Source of the DNA: an uncultured Anaerolineaceae bacterium
GTDB taxonomy: Bacteria; Chloroflexota; Anaerolineae; Promineifilales; Promineifilaceae
DNA: 12,147 bases
Reading direction: 5' to 3'
Assembly (NCBI GenBank): GCA_937967805.1
Contig: CALBTC010000396.1
Location: forward strand, 1-12,147
The notes under the pieces are model-generated. The model had not been told where the DNA came from, did no database searches, and worked only from the letters and a program-made list of their open reading frames with translations. Positions 1-6,823 of the stretch are shown here, one piece after another (position 1 is the first letter of the stretch; each line of letters opens with the position of its first letter). The position numbers were made by a program, and so were the translations under genes.

Positions 1-23
1 GGGCTCCTTAACGGATGGATTCA

Positions 24-69
24 GCTCGTGATGGCCGTTGGCCACCTCGTTCGCCTGGCCGTCACGAAC
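24..69 (-). promoter_or_regulatory. Third leader inverted repeat, before a gene beyond the left edge
   Basis: GCTCGTGATGGCC and GGCCGTCACGAAC pair over 13 positions (one mismatch, one G-T) around a 20-base loop. On the minus strand it is followed by TGAATCCATCCGTT and then AAGGAG at positions 9-4. This matches the arrangement at 638-679 (GAATCCACCCAAGGAG), so a further gene very probably starts just left of the window. Confidence 0.6.
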
Positions 70-76
70 TCATGGA

Positions 77-613
77 TTAAACAGGAAAGATTGATATTTG
101 TGCGCCTACGCTCTCCTGGTTGAGATAGGCACTGCCGTTCGTGTTGAACAGCCAGATAGCATAAACCTCGCTTAATTTGGTGCTTGCGCTGTATCTCGCC
201 AATCAGTTCAAGCGCGCGACCAGGGTAGCTTTCGCGTGGCGCATATCCCACATCGTCAATGGCGTTGGAGAAGATTGTTTTGAAAACATGTCAGTAAGCC
301 GCTGAGCCGTCCTGGTTCAATGGCGGCAAGGCTGGCAGCGCAAAAGAGGCAGGCAAGTTCGGCCTAAGTCGCCGATTGAATTGGCTGCCCTTCGGCTACA
401 CGGTCCAGGATTTTCCGGCAATGGGCACGGTAAAGCGTCTCGGTTTTGGGCGAAAGCAGCTCGGTGGGCCTCAGGTATTTGAAGGCTTGCCAGATGAGAT
501 CGGCCTGTGCCGGATGGCGCTTTTGCGCCCTGGCGATCTTTGACGTCTTCTTCCGTCAAGAGACGATGGAAGAGGGCCAGGGGTAACTGGTCTGCCTGTG
601 TTGCAGTGTGCAT
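77..613 (-). pseudogene. Broken gene of unknown function (about 170 residues if repaired)
   Basis: It has a strong start (AAGGAGAAATCACACAATG at 613), giving MHTATQADQLPLALFHRLLT. Near 525-545 the protein-like sequence jumps to the next frame (QADLIWQAFKYLRPTELL, then ETLYRAHCRKILDRVAEG), meets TAG at 366-364 and continues with AELACLFCAASLAAIEP. Around 275-300 it shifts again (FSNAIDDVGYAPRESYPG, then RALELIGE) and near 195 once more (EVYAIWLFNTNGSAYLNQES, then VGAQISIFPV) to TAA at 79-77. Three frame changes and one stop mean it is decayed, unless the assembly has several indel errors. The pieces read as one soluble protein. No family recognised. Confidence 0.6.
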
Positions 614-637
614 TGTGTGATTTCTCCTTGGGTGGAT

Positions 638-679
638 TCGTGACGGGCGCGGCCGGCACGTGGGCCGCGCCCGTCACGA
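638..679 (-). promoter_or_regulatory. Leader inverted repeat preceding the broken gene
   Basis: Perfect 17-bp arms TCGTGACGGGCGCGGCC / GGCCGCGCCCGTCACGA around an 8-base loop. On the minus strand it leads into ATCCACCC and AAGGAGAAATCACACA just before ATG 613. It shares its base (CGTGACGG / CCGTCACG) and the downstream AGGAGAAATCACAC with the copy at 2019-2055, but the upper stem has a different, still fully paired sequence. Confidence 0.75.
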
Positions 680-684
680 TTGGG

Positions 685-1359
685 TTAATGGTTGTTGGGG
701 ATTCTGGCCTTGTCCTCGAAGTAGATTTTCCACTCACGATTAAGCGCCGCGATCTCCTGCCGGTAGGCAGAAAGGGAACACTCGCCAATGACCAGCAGCG
801 TCCAGGGGTCTTCGCCTTTATCAACATCTTTCTTGGGGACCGGCAGGTACCCGGTATATCCTGTCATATTGAAATAGATATTTCCCCACACCTCGCCGTA
901 AAACAGCACTTCGTAATCATCTTTTCTTTGCAGAATGGCTTTCTTCTCGCTCTTGCGCAGCGTGATCGCCTTTTTGCCTTGGGCAGCCAGCGCCACGCGC
1001 CTGCCTTCTTCGGCCGCTTTCTGCTCGGCTTTCTCTCGGACCATCCTGGCCAGAATCCCTTCGGTTTCCGGCGTGAAGGTGATGGCCTCCATCGGGTCCT
1101 CGTCGGTGTCGATGCTGGTGGCCACGTCGCCGAAATGCGCGGCATAAGCAAAGTCGTCGGGCTTGGGCTGTCGGGTAGCGTACTCTCCGGCACAATGACG
1201 GCAGAGCGTGCCGATGAGCCAGCCGTCGTCAGGTTCCCAAAAGCGGATTGGGCCATAGGTGGGTTCGTCCAGCTGAGTTTGGGGCTGGTAGCCACAAATG
1301 CGGCAGTAGTTGTAAGAGATGCCAACTTTTGTCAGATCAAATGTTTTAGCGGTTTTCAT
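685..1359 (-). CDS. Zinc-ribbon protein of unknown function, 224 residues
   Basis: Starts at 1359 (MKTAKTFDLTKVG), with AAGGGG about eight bases upstream; ATGs at 1368 and 1380 are in frame but too close to, or ahead of, that site. An N-terminal zinc ribbon is clear: C19-R-I-C22 and, 30 residues on, C53-R-H-C56. Then come an acidic region (TDEDPMEAITFTPETEG), a Lys/Ala-rich helix (about 105-145, EKAEQKAAEEGRRVALAAQG) and a C-terminal globular stretch with YEVLFYGEVWGNIYFNMTGY. No family recognised; nucleic-acid or protein binding through the ribbon is plausible. It ends five bases before the next leader hairpin. A 321-residue antisense open frame here is a shadow. Confidence 0.7.
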   Translation of the reverse strand: MKTAKTFDLTKVGISYNYCRICGYQPQTQLDEPTYGPIRFWEPDDGWLIGTLCRHCAGEYATRQPKPDDFAYAAHFGDVATSIDTDEDPMEAITFTPETEGILARMVREKAEQKAAEEGRRVALAAQGKKAITLRKSEKKAILQRKDDYEVLFYGEVWGNIYFNMTGYTGYLPVPKKDVDKGEDPWTLLVIGECSLSAYRQEIAALNREWKIYFEDKARIPNNH

Positions 1360-1993
1360 GCGACTCATCCCCTTGTTCATTGCGGATTGCTTCTAAACGC
1401 GCGATGGCTGCCCCTTCCGTCTCGAACGGTGCCCAAAGGAGGGTTCGATTTGTTTCAAAATGACGGTAGTAGATGCCCCACAAGTCAGGGGCAAAACAGG
1501 CTGTGTCGCAGATTTGATAATCACCGTTTGAGCCGTGTCTCACCGGTTCAATACTGGCTGTAGCCAGGAAGTTGCTTGTTTTCAGACGGGCGTCTGCATG
1601 CTCAAACTCGCAGCTGATCCAGGTATCGATCTCTGCGTGAAGCTCATCCCAACCCACCCCATAGTTGGCATCATGGTTTTCAACCAGGTTGTCGAGGATG
1701 ACCATTGCTGCATCGTGGTCGATCAGGTGGCCGCCAACCTTCCCTGGGGCCACTTCAATCACATCTGCAAGTGACCAGTTGATTGCAGCTTGCCCCATTG
1801 CTTGTAACAGCCGGGGGGCGAGCTGCCGGGCATGTTCCTTTGTGAGCGCAAGGGCAGGAAGGTGAGGGGCTCGGTCTCGTTCGTACTTTGGTTTGAGAAT
1901 GACGTGACAAAACCTGTCTAAAACCCTATTCACTACGAATGGTTCTTCATTTGTCAACATGGTGTGCACGTCCCGGCAAATTAGCTTGCTCAT
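1346..1993 (-). CDS. Protein of unknown function, 215 residues
   Basis: Starts MSKLICRDVHTML at 1993, with AGGAG about ten bases upstream (AGGAGAAATCACACCATG). A longer frame to 2179 would run through the hairpin and terminator and is rejected. The protein is soluble, with a helical middle (KEHARQLAPRLLQAMGQAAI, then HDAAMVILDNLVENHDANYG) and an aromatic C-terminal part (DLWGIYYRHFETNRTLLWAP) ending in a helix. No cysteine cluster, signal peptide or membrane segment; I recognise no family. Its last 14 bases overlap the following gene, so the two are co-translated. It is the first gene after the terminator. Confidence 0.7.
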   Translation of the reverse strand: MSKLICRDVHTMLTNEEPFVVNRVLDRFCHVILKPKYERDRAPHLPALALTKEHARQLAPRLLQAMGQAAINWSLADVIEVAPGKVGGHLIDHDAAMVILDNLVENHDANYGVGWDELHAEIDTWISCEFEHADARLKTSNFLATASIEPVRHGSNGDYQICDTACFAPDLWGIYYRHFETNRTLLWAPFETEGAAIARLEAIRNEQGDESHENR

Positions 1994-2018
1994 GGTGTGA
2001 TTTCTCCTGGCAAATTCG

Positions 2019-2055
2019 TGACGGCTGGGCGCTGGCAGCCAGCGCCCAGCCGTCA
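2019..2055 (-). promoter_or_regulatory. Leader inverted repeat of the 215-residue gene
   Basis: Perfect 17-bp arms TGACGGCTGGGCGCTGG / CCAGCGCCCAGCCGTCA with a 3-base loop, extendable by four more positions including one wobble. On the minus strand it is followed by CGAATTTGCC and AGGAGAAATCACACC just before ATG 1993. There is no T-tract after it, so it is not a terminator. The same layout precedes the pseudogene (638-679) and the window-edge gene (24-69). Confidence 0.75.
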
Positions 2056-2056
2056 T

Positions 2057-2088
2057 GAAAATAAAAAGCCCGACCTTTCGGCCGGGCT
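2057..2088 (-). terminator. Rho-independent terminator
   Basis: On the minus strand AGCCCGGCC-GAAA-GGTCGGGCT forms a 9-bp stem (one G-T pair) with a GAAA tetraloop, followed directly by TTTTTATTTT. It should end transcripts from the zinc-ribbon region and separate them from the left gene cluster. The next hairpin starts only about two bases downstream. Confidence 0.8.
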
Positions 2089-2226
2089 GGTCATTAGATA
2101 TATGATTCTGGCTGCCGCTTGGGGCAGGCAATAGGCATCGGGGATTACTCAGTGGTGGTAAGCCTCTCCTAACGAACACGGGGAACAGAACGCATACCGA
2201 GATGATGAATAATAAAACGAGATTGG

Positions 2227-2433
2227 TTACTTCATCAGGCTTTCAGGGCCAATCAGGTTAACCTGGCACAGCATGGCCAGCTGTACAACTATCTACTGCA
2301 GCAGCCTCTCAATCTCCTTTCGGTAAGCGCGTTCGGCGGCCAATTCCAGGCTGTCGTTTTCCAACACGGCTTTTTTGATCATGATCCTGACCTGGAAAAT
2401 GGCCTCAGTGGTGAGAAAAAGCCTTGCCTGTTA
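2227..2433 (-). pseudogene. Possible degraded coding remnant
   Basis: In the same frame as the possible 60-residue gene, after two stops, comes a protein-like stretch: ARLFLTTEAIFQVRI, then MIKKAVLENDSLELAAERAY and RKEIERLLQ, a TAG at 2295-2293, and IVVQLAMLCQVNLIGPESLM to TAA at 2229-2227. The 29-codon open frame 2382-2293 inside it has only a weak AGG eight bases upstream. It reads like a decayed helical C-terminus. Low confidence. Confidence 0.25.
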
Positions 2434-2460
2434 CAGAGCGAAATTGGAGATACCCGTATT

Positions 2461-2643
2461 TTAGCTGTGGTGTTCGATGAGGTGTTGGGCACTTTCTTGC
2501 TGCAGCTGCCTCAACTCGGTGTGGTCGGCCCCAACATTCCGGCCGCTGTTAACGCACCGGATTTGCCGTTCGTAGTCTGCTGTTGGCTCAAAACAGTCAG
2601 GCGATTGGGCGGCCAAATCAGCCTGATGTTGCTTCTTGTTCAC
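2461..2643 (-). CDS. Possible small protein of 60 residues
   Basis: Starts with GTG (NKKQHQADLAAQ), with GGAGAG about 11 bases upstream, and overlaps the end of the zinc-ribbon gene by 26 bases in another frame. It is hydrophilic and helix-prone toward the end (TELRQLQQESAQHLIEHH). The overlap with an SD-like sequence supports coupled translation. No family recognised; it may be chance. Confidence 0.35.
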   Translation of the reverse strand: MNKKQHQADLAAQSPDCFEPTADYERQIRCVNSGRNVGADHTELRQLQQESAQHLIEHHS

Positions 2644-3952
2644 CGGTGCTTTTCTCTCCAGCAGATGCCGGCGGCCGCCAGCCATAGCGCCGCCACATCT
2701 CCCGGCAATAGTGGTGATCGTTTGCCTGCTCGTCACTCCTCCCCTGCCCTGCTGCCGGTGACACCGGCCGCCCACAGCGAAAGCAGATGTTTTCGCGCAC
2801 CACCTGCCACGCTTTCTCATAAGAACTTTCGCCAATCTCTTTGACCACCAGCCAGACCGGTACGGCCGTGTGGCGCGTGCCCGGTTTCTCCGGCCACAGC
2901 AGCCAGCGATAAAGTAGATATTTCTCCCCGTCCGCCAGGTACGCCGGCCGGGGAAAGGTAACTGCGTGGCCGGGCACAGTGGGAGCGGCCGACGGCCGTA
3001 CGTGCCAGGTTTGGAGAAAACGCCGCAAATCCTGGTGCAGGCGGCTGTCCGGCAGGTATTGTTCCAGGCAAGACGCGGCCGTTTCCAGGTCGCGCTTCTC
3101 GGCCCAGGTGAGACCGGAGATGCGGACAAAAGCCGATTCTGGCCAGCTTTCGCGGCGGCCGTCCGGCCAGCATAACTGGTAGCTGCCGTGCTGATGGGGG
3201 TCATAAACGGTCGGAGGATGACCGTAAAACGACCAGTTGTAAACATCACCTAAAGCACAGGCGTGCAGGCCGGCTCGCAGTGGTCCCTCCTGGCCATCGG
3301 TGAGGGCCGGATTTCCTGGCCGGCAGTCATCCCGGTGGCAATCTGGCGTATGGCGCACAGCCAACAGATCACCGCCGTTTTTGCAAACCATCGTCAGCAT
3401 TAACCCGCCGGCACGCGGCAGCAGGTAATGGCTCTCTTTATAGCTGAGATGTTCCCAGGTGCAATCCACCACAAAGCCGGGATCGCCGGCCGTGTAACGC
3501 ACAGTGAATTGGGCATTGCACTGTTGGCACCAGACCTGGGTCAACTCAACGGAGACGAAGGCGGTGCCCTGGCAGAGAGGGCAGTGAATCAGGCGAAAGG
3601 GCTGCTGCCAGCGGTCTACCTGTTCCAGATAAACACCCCAATCTTCCCAGGCTATTTGTGCCAGCGGACGGCCGTTTTGCAGCGCTGCCACTACCTGAGT
3701 GTCGGTGAGAATGGTGGCTTCATCAGCGGTCAGTGGCTGCTCGCGGGCCACCACCCGGCCATCGGCCAGGCGGTAATGATGCGGGTAGGGATAATCCGTA
3801 TCCGGCGCCGGTGGCAGGTGCAGCAGCCAGGTGCCGGGGGGTAAAGTCAGGTCCACCCACGCTTGATGCAGGGGTGGTTGGGCGTAGATGTCCCCACGTA
3901 CGGGACGGGAAAATGGCAAGGGAAAATCCAAAATGTAAGTCGTGGTCATCAT
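2618..3952 (-). CDS. Zinc-ribbon protein of unknown function
   Basis: 444 residues starting at the double ATG 3952/3949 (MMTTTYILDF), chosen because AAAAGGA precedes it closely; a longer frame to 4063 runs through the promoter region. With MMTT as 1-4, four cysteines C124, C127, C142 and C145 form a zinc ribbon in mid-protein (CPLCQG ... WCQQC). A second possible metal site lies near the C-terminus (C390-x2-C393 ... HHYC416REMWRRYG), reminiscent of CxxC...C endings in small zinc-finger domains. The region between is rich in Trp, Tyr and Pro (NWSFYGHPPTVYDPHQHG). No signal peptide or membrane helix. I do not recognise a named family. Nucleic-acid binding is possible because of the two Cys clusters, but this is inference. 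The gene may form a unit with the small ORF that overlaps its end. Confidence 0.75.
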   Translation of the reverse strand: MMTTTYILDFPLPFSRPVRGDIYAQPPLHQAWVDLTLPPGTWLLHLPPAPDTDYPYPHHYRLADGRVVAREQPLTADEATILTDTQVVAALQNGRPLAQIAWEDWGVYLEQVDRWQQPFRLIHCPLCQGTAFVSVELTQVWCQQCNAQFTVRYTAGDPGFVVDCTWEHLSYKESHYLLPRAGGLMLTMVCKNGGDLLAVRHTPDCHRDDCRPGNPALTDGQEGPLRAGLHACALGDVYNWSFYGHPPTVYDPHQHGSYQLCWPDGRRESWPESAFVRISGLTWAEKRDLETAASCLEQYLPDSRLHQDLRRFLQTWHVRPSAAPTVPGHAVTFPRPAYLADGEKYLLYRWLLWPEKPGTRHTAVPVWLVVKEIGESSYEKAWQVVRENICFRCGRPVSPAAGQGRSDEQANDHHYCREMWRRYGWRPPASAGEKSTGEQEATSG

Positions 3953-4004
3953 TTTTTCCTTTTGGAGTTGGGGTGTGTTGGCACACGCGGAACAGATTCG
4001 CGTC

Positions 4005-4033
4005 AGTATATGTCGCCTGTTAGGGCAAGTCAG
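4005..4033 (-). promoter_or_regulatory. Candidate sigma-70-type promoter for the 444-residue zinc-ribbon gene
   Basis: Minus-strand CTGACT (4033-4028) and TATACT (4010-4005) are separated by exactly 17 bases, four and five matches to consensus. Predicted start is near 3998, about 46 bases before the start codon. Confidence 0.45.
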
Positions 4034-4045
4034 TTGGAAAACACG

Positions 4046-4070
4046 CGGTGGGCGTTTATCCACCCCACCG
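4046..4070. other. Inverted repeat upstream of the zinc-ribbon gene promoter
   Basis: CGGTGGG and CCCACCG are perfect 7-bp arms around an 11-base loop, about 12 bases upstream of the candidate -35 of the next gene. It could be an operator, or a terminator-like hairpin without a good T-tract. Function unknown. Confidence 0.3.
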
Positions 4071-4373
4071 AATGTTATTGCTTAATCCAGGTGTGATTCT
4101 TGGAAATAATTTCGGGCAAAGGTCAACCAGGCATGGACCTGGAGGCATCCACGTGTATGACACACGCGGATCTCCCCTGTGAGGGTTACCAAGTTTCAAA
4201 TCACAGCCTTGATTATTGTGGGAGGGACTGAGGATTAGTTTGGATTAAACGAGATGTCTGGTTGTTTAACCAACTGGCACAGATATGGGGAGAGGGCTCG
4301 TTGGCTTCAGCCACGCTGTATACGGGTAATAGGCAACGAACCCAAATCGCTGATGAAGGATACTTTAACGAGA

Positions 4374-4708
4374 TTATTCAGAGGCTTCCGGGAACAGTTG
4401 GACAAAAGCATCCAGGGAATCAACCGTCATTGCCTGGCGAAGTGTTGACCGTAACATGTCTATATTCTCAACCTGGTCCAGCTGAGTAACTATCTTGTCT
4501 GATACCTCACCAAAGCGGACGGTAAGCACATCTACAATGCTCTCTCGAATACCTTTTTGTTTACCTTCTTTCCTTGCCAGCCGTTCCATACTTGTTACGT
4601 ATTGCATCTTCATTTCCTCTTCAAACTGGGTCAGCTCATGCCTGAACTGCTGCGTCAGATTGCCCAGCAGTGTCATTATCCAGTCGGTAAAACGAGGTAA
4701 TTCCGAGA
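4374..4708 (-). pseudogene. Truncated tandem duplicate of the 3' end of the Rpn-like gene
   Basis: This stretch repeats the last third of the gene at 4709-5710. Translated, it gives ELPRFTDWIMTLLGNLTQQF and continues through QFEEEMKMQYVTSMERLA to VDSLDAFVQLFPEASE and a stop, aligning residue for residue except for the missing 16 repeat residues. Both copies end GAATAATCTCG, and the second copy begins with GGAATTAC directly after the first copy's TCTCG, so it is a head-to-tail partial duplication. The open frame from ATG 4676 (100 residues) has no ribosome site and lacks the catalytic domain. It could still yield a free C-terminal domain by readthrough, but I treat it as a remnant. Confidence 0.8.
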
Positions 4709-5710
4709 TTATTCAGATGTTTCCGGCAATAACTGGACAATAGCATCCAGGGAATCGACCGTCATTGCCTGGCGCCGTAATGAACGCAATGTGTCTACGT
4801 CCTCAACTTGATCCAGACGAGTAACAATCTCATCCGATACCTCGCCAAAACGGACGGTAAGCGCATCGACAATGCTCTCGCGAATGCCTTCCTGTATGCC
4901 TTCTTGTATGCCTTCCTGTATGCCTTCCTGCTTGCCCTCTTGCTTACCTTCCTCACTTGCCAGCCGTTCGATACTTGTAACGTATTGCATCTTCATTTCC
5001 TCTTCAAACTGAGTCAGCTCATGTCTGAACTGCTGCGCCAGATTGTCCGGCAACGTCATCACCCAGTCAATAAAGCGTAGTAATTCCAATATATCCTGAC
5101 GGCCGTAACCCCGCTGGTAGAGCATTTTAGCCAGCCGCAGCTTGGCTGCATATCGCTCTGCTGGCTCCTGCCGCGTGGCCATTGTCTGCAAGTGGGCTAA
5201 CACGGCCGCGGCAAAGGGATTGACACTCGTCGTCAGTTCGTCTTGTCTCTCTTCATAGTCTAGCAGTTTTACCGTGGGAAAGTCTAGTGATAGTCGGCAG
5301 CCCCACCGTTCGTAACGATAGTGATCCGGCCGCCAGTGACGCTGGTCATCCGTCAAAATCGCCAGGCTCACCACCTGCCGGCGGTAGCGATCAAAGATGC
5401 GGTAATGGTAGATATACATCCGTTCGGCAAAGTTCGCTTCCCGTTGGCCCTGCACTTCGATGTGAATAAGCAGCCACGTTTCCTGACCATCCTGGAGGAA
5501 AACCTTGACCAGCTTGTCTACGCGCCGTTGGCCTGTTTCGGCCTCCCGCACGACCTGCTGTAGCTCTTTGTCCAGGAAGGTATACGGCCGTTTCCAATCT
5601 ATCTCCCTATAAGCCTGGGGGAAGAAGAACGCCATGAAATCGGGAAAATAGCGTTCAATGATTTCCTTCCAGGGCGAGTCAAAATCTGCTTGTGGGGTTG
5701 GTGATGTCAT
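4709..5710 (-). CDS. Rpn-family / PD-(D/E)XK nuclease-like protein with DUF4351-like C-terminus
   Basis: 333 residues; GAGG lies eight bases before the ATG. The N-terminal domain (SPWKEIIERYFPDFMAFFFP ... ID65KLVKV ... LLIHIE85VQ87) has the layout of the recombination-promoting nuclease (Rpn)/PDDEXK group, with D65 and E85-x-Q87 as the likely metal-binding motif. A helical region follows (QQFRHELTQFEEEMKM), then a short tandem Gln-Glu-Gly repeat (about 255-277, KQEG/IQEG units) and a C-terminal segment (SIVDALTVRFGEV ... MTVDSLDAIVQLLPE) typical of DUF4351. These proteins are abundant in Chloroflexota and Cyanobacteria and are often multicopy; Rpn proteins in E. coli promote RecA-independent recombination. 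Whether it works with the PRTRC genes is unknown; the separate promoter argues for independence. Confidence 0.85.
   Translation of the reverse strand: MTSPTPQADFDSPWKEIIERYFPDFMAFFFPQAYREIDWKRPYTFLDKELQQVVREAETGQRRVDKLVKVFLQDGQETWLLIHIEVQGQREANFAERMYIYHYRIFDRYRRQVVSLAILTDDQRHWRPDHYRYERWGCRLSLDFPTVKLLDYEERQDELTTSVNPFAAAVLAHLQTMATRQEPAERYAAKLRLAKMLYQRGYGRQDILELLRFIDWVMTLPDNLAQQFRHELTQFEEEMKMQYVTSIERLASEEGKQEGKQEGIQEGIQEGIQEGIRESIVDALTVRFGEVSDEIVTRLDQVEDVDTLRSLRRQAMTVDSLDAIVQLLPETSE
4884..4943 (-). repeat. 12-base tandem repeat inside the Rpn-like gene
   Basis: Four close copies of ATGCCTTCCTGT (plus strand; 4884-4931) and one more degenerate copy encode repeated four-residue IQEG/KQEG units. 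The duplicated 3' fragment nearby keeps only about one unit, a difference of 48 bases (16 residues), so the array has expanded or contracted by whole codon blocks. Confidence 0.8.
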
Positions 5711-5737
5711 CGTTTATCCTCAATGATATGAAGGGAA

Positions 5738-5766
5738 ATTATAACAGGAGGTTTAGAAGATTAGAA
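5738..5766 (-). promoter_or_regulatory. Extended -10 promoter for the Rpn-like nuclease gene
   Basis: On the minus strand TGTTATAAT gives a perfect TATAAT with an extended TGn element (5746-5738); a weak -35 (TTCTAA, 5766-5761) lies 17 bases upstream. Transcription would begin near 5731, about 20 bases before the start codon at 5710, leaving room for the GAGG site. This suggests that the nuclease is transcribed separately from the PRTRC operon. Confidence 0.55.
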
Positions 5767-5840
5767 ATGATCGGCTTTCGCAATCTTGAAAACACACGCT
5801 TTCATCATCACATCTCTGAACAACTGCCTGCTTCATTTTT

Positions 5841-6695
5841 CTATAACTCTCTTTTTGTATCAAATGCCTGGTCCAGGGCTGCCAGGGTCAGCCGCCGGGA
5901 GGTCATCACCGGCGGCGACAGGTTAAAGGCTGTTGACAGCACCGAAATTTCCCGCTGTAATACCCACTGGCTGCAATAGTGGGCTAGTATGGCAGCGATA
6001 AAGGTGTTGACCATCAACGCCTGCTCTTCCCGCAGCGTTCGTACAGCACAGGAACTGTTCTCTTGCGGCGGCGATATATCCGGCCGAAGCAGTGCCGGGT
6101 CTTGAATCGCGGGGCTGGGCAGGCCATTACAAACACAAAGCGTCTCGTCTACAGATAGGTGCTTCCGCTCCACGGCATTGCCGATGTAGACATTGCCGTT
6201 TTCATAGGCGTTGCCGGCATCCAGCCACCAGACATTGCCATGGCCGGCAGCCACAGTTTGGGCCAGTGACTGACGGGCTTCGTGATTGTCTACGGCACCG
6301 ATGATCAGCTTCTTAGTCGTGTTGTTGCTAAAGTGGTAGGGGCTATAGCCTGTTTTCAGCACCATCTCCGGCTGAAAGGAAGCGGGGATAGCCCGGATAT
6401 CCAGACCGAATGCGGCGTTTAATCTTAAAGAGAGAGAAATAGATTTTTCATAGCCTACTTCAGCTTGGCAAAAGCGCTGGCGGCCTAAGTTAGCCTCGCT
6501 GATCACATCCGGGTCAATGATTGTCAGGCTGATGTCCATTCCCTTTTGCCGGGCATGATAGACCAAACGAGCCAGGGCATCGGCCAGCGCCGAGCCGGTC
6601 CCCCCTGCCCCCACCAGGTAGAGGTGCATGTTGTGTGCTTCGCCTAACAAAGCGCGGTAAGTGGGGGTGAAATCAACAGGAATACTTTCTGTCAT
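5841..6695 (-). CDS. PRTRC system ThiF-family protein (E1-like activating enzyme)
   Basis: 284 residues with AGGAG well placed before the ATG. It carries a Rossmann-type nucleotide loop G29-A-G-G-T-G-S35, then the E1 signature with D61 and D63 (IIDPDVI), N69, R72-Q73 and K84, and D136 in IGAVDNHEA: the ATP/adenylation residues of the ThiF/MoeB/E1 superfamily. A conserved PRTRC-ThiF block follows: SSC216AVRTLREEQALMVNTF, where Cys216 is the candidate thioester cysteine. Two more cysteines (C187, C189) precede it, without the CxxC pairs of zinc-bearing MoeB. Expected reaction: adenylation of the C-terminal glycine of the ubiquitin-like partner and passage to the E2. It is the last gene of the cassette, separated from the JAB gene by 128 bases with no obvious promoter or terminator. 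Confidence 0.92.
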   Translation of the reverse strand: MTESIPVDFTPTYRALLGEAHNMHLYLVGAGGTGSALADALARLVYHARQKGMDISLTIIDPDVISEANLGRQRFCQAEVGYEKSISLSLRLNAAFGLDIRAIPASFQPEMVLKTGYSPYHFSNNTTKKLIIGAVDNHEARQSLAQTVAAGHGNVWWLDAGNAYENGNVYIGNAVERKHLSVDETLCVCNGLPSPAIQDPALLRPDISPPQENSSCAVRTLREEQALMVNTFIAAILAHYCSQWVLQREISVLSTAFNLSPPVMTSRRLTLAALDQAFDTKREL

Positions 6696-6823
6696 CCTTC
6701 TTTTCTCCTATCAAGTAATTTTAGACCGTACCGGTCGCCCTCCCCCGATTGTTCCTCTGCGACAGACGGCCGTTATCTCCCTCACAGAGAGATTCAAGTT
6801 CAGGCAAAAGTTGTCAGCAGTAT

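Larger units (their letters stand above)
1994..2460. other. Non-coding stretch of about 470 bases
   Basis: It contains the leader hairpin, the terminator and the possible coding remnant listed separately. No promoter for the 215-residue gene could be recognised between the terminator and its start codon, only about 63 bases. Confidence 0.6.
3953..4373. other. Intergenic region of about 420 bases
   Basis: No convincing protein is seen on either strand; the short open frames on the plus strand lack ribosome sites and protein-like composition. It holds the candidate promoter at 4005-4033 and the inverted repeat at 4046-4070. CTGTGA...TCACAG (about 4169-4195) forms a weak 6-bp dyad with a wide gap. 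Confidence 0.6.

Noticed and set aside
293..366. Possible recoding of TAG as an amino acid (in-frame TAG followed by protein-like sequence here and at 2293)
   Set aside because: The ThiF gene ends at TAG at its natural length, and both suspect regions show other signs of decay, so ordinary pseudogenes explain them.
598..1563. 321-residue open frame on the plus strand
   Set aside because: It lies antisense to two minus-strand genes that have ribosome sites and, in one case, a clear zinc ribbon; it has no ribosome site and starts inside the broken gene.
2643..3249. Upstream part of a long minus-strand frame ending at 2461
   Set aside because: It is an Arg/Ala-rich shadow of the zinc-ribbon gene in another frame; only the final 60 residues, after a possible GTG start, are kept as a candidate.
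3973..3986. GTGTG/CACAC hairpin in the leader of the zinc-ribbon gene
   Set aside because: Only five base pairs with a four-base loop; too weak to call a regulatory element.
6696..6823. Promoter in the gap between the JAB and ThiF genes
   Set aside because: No hexamer pair with acceptable spacing was found; the 5-bp dyads there are too short to mean much.
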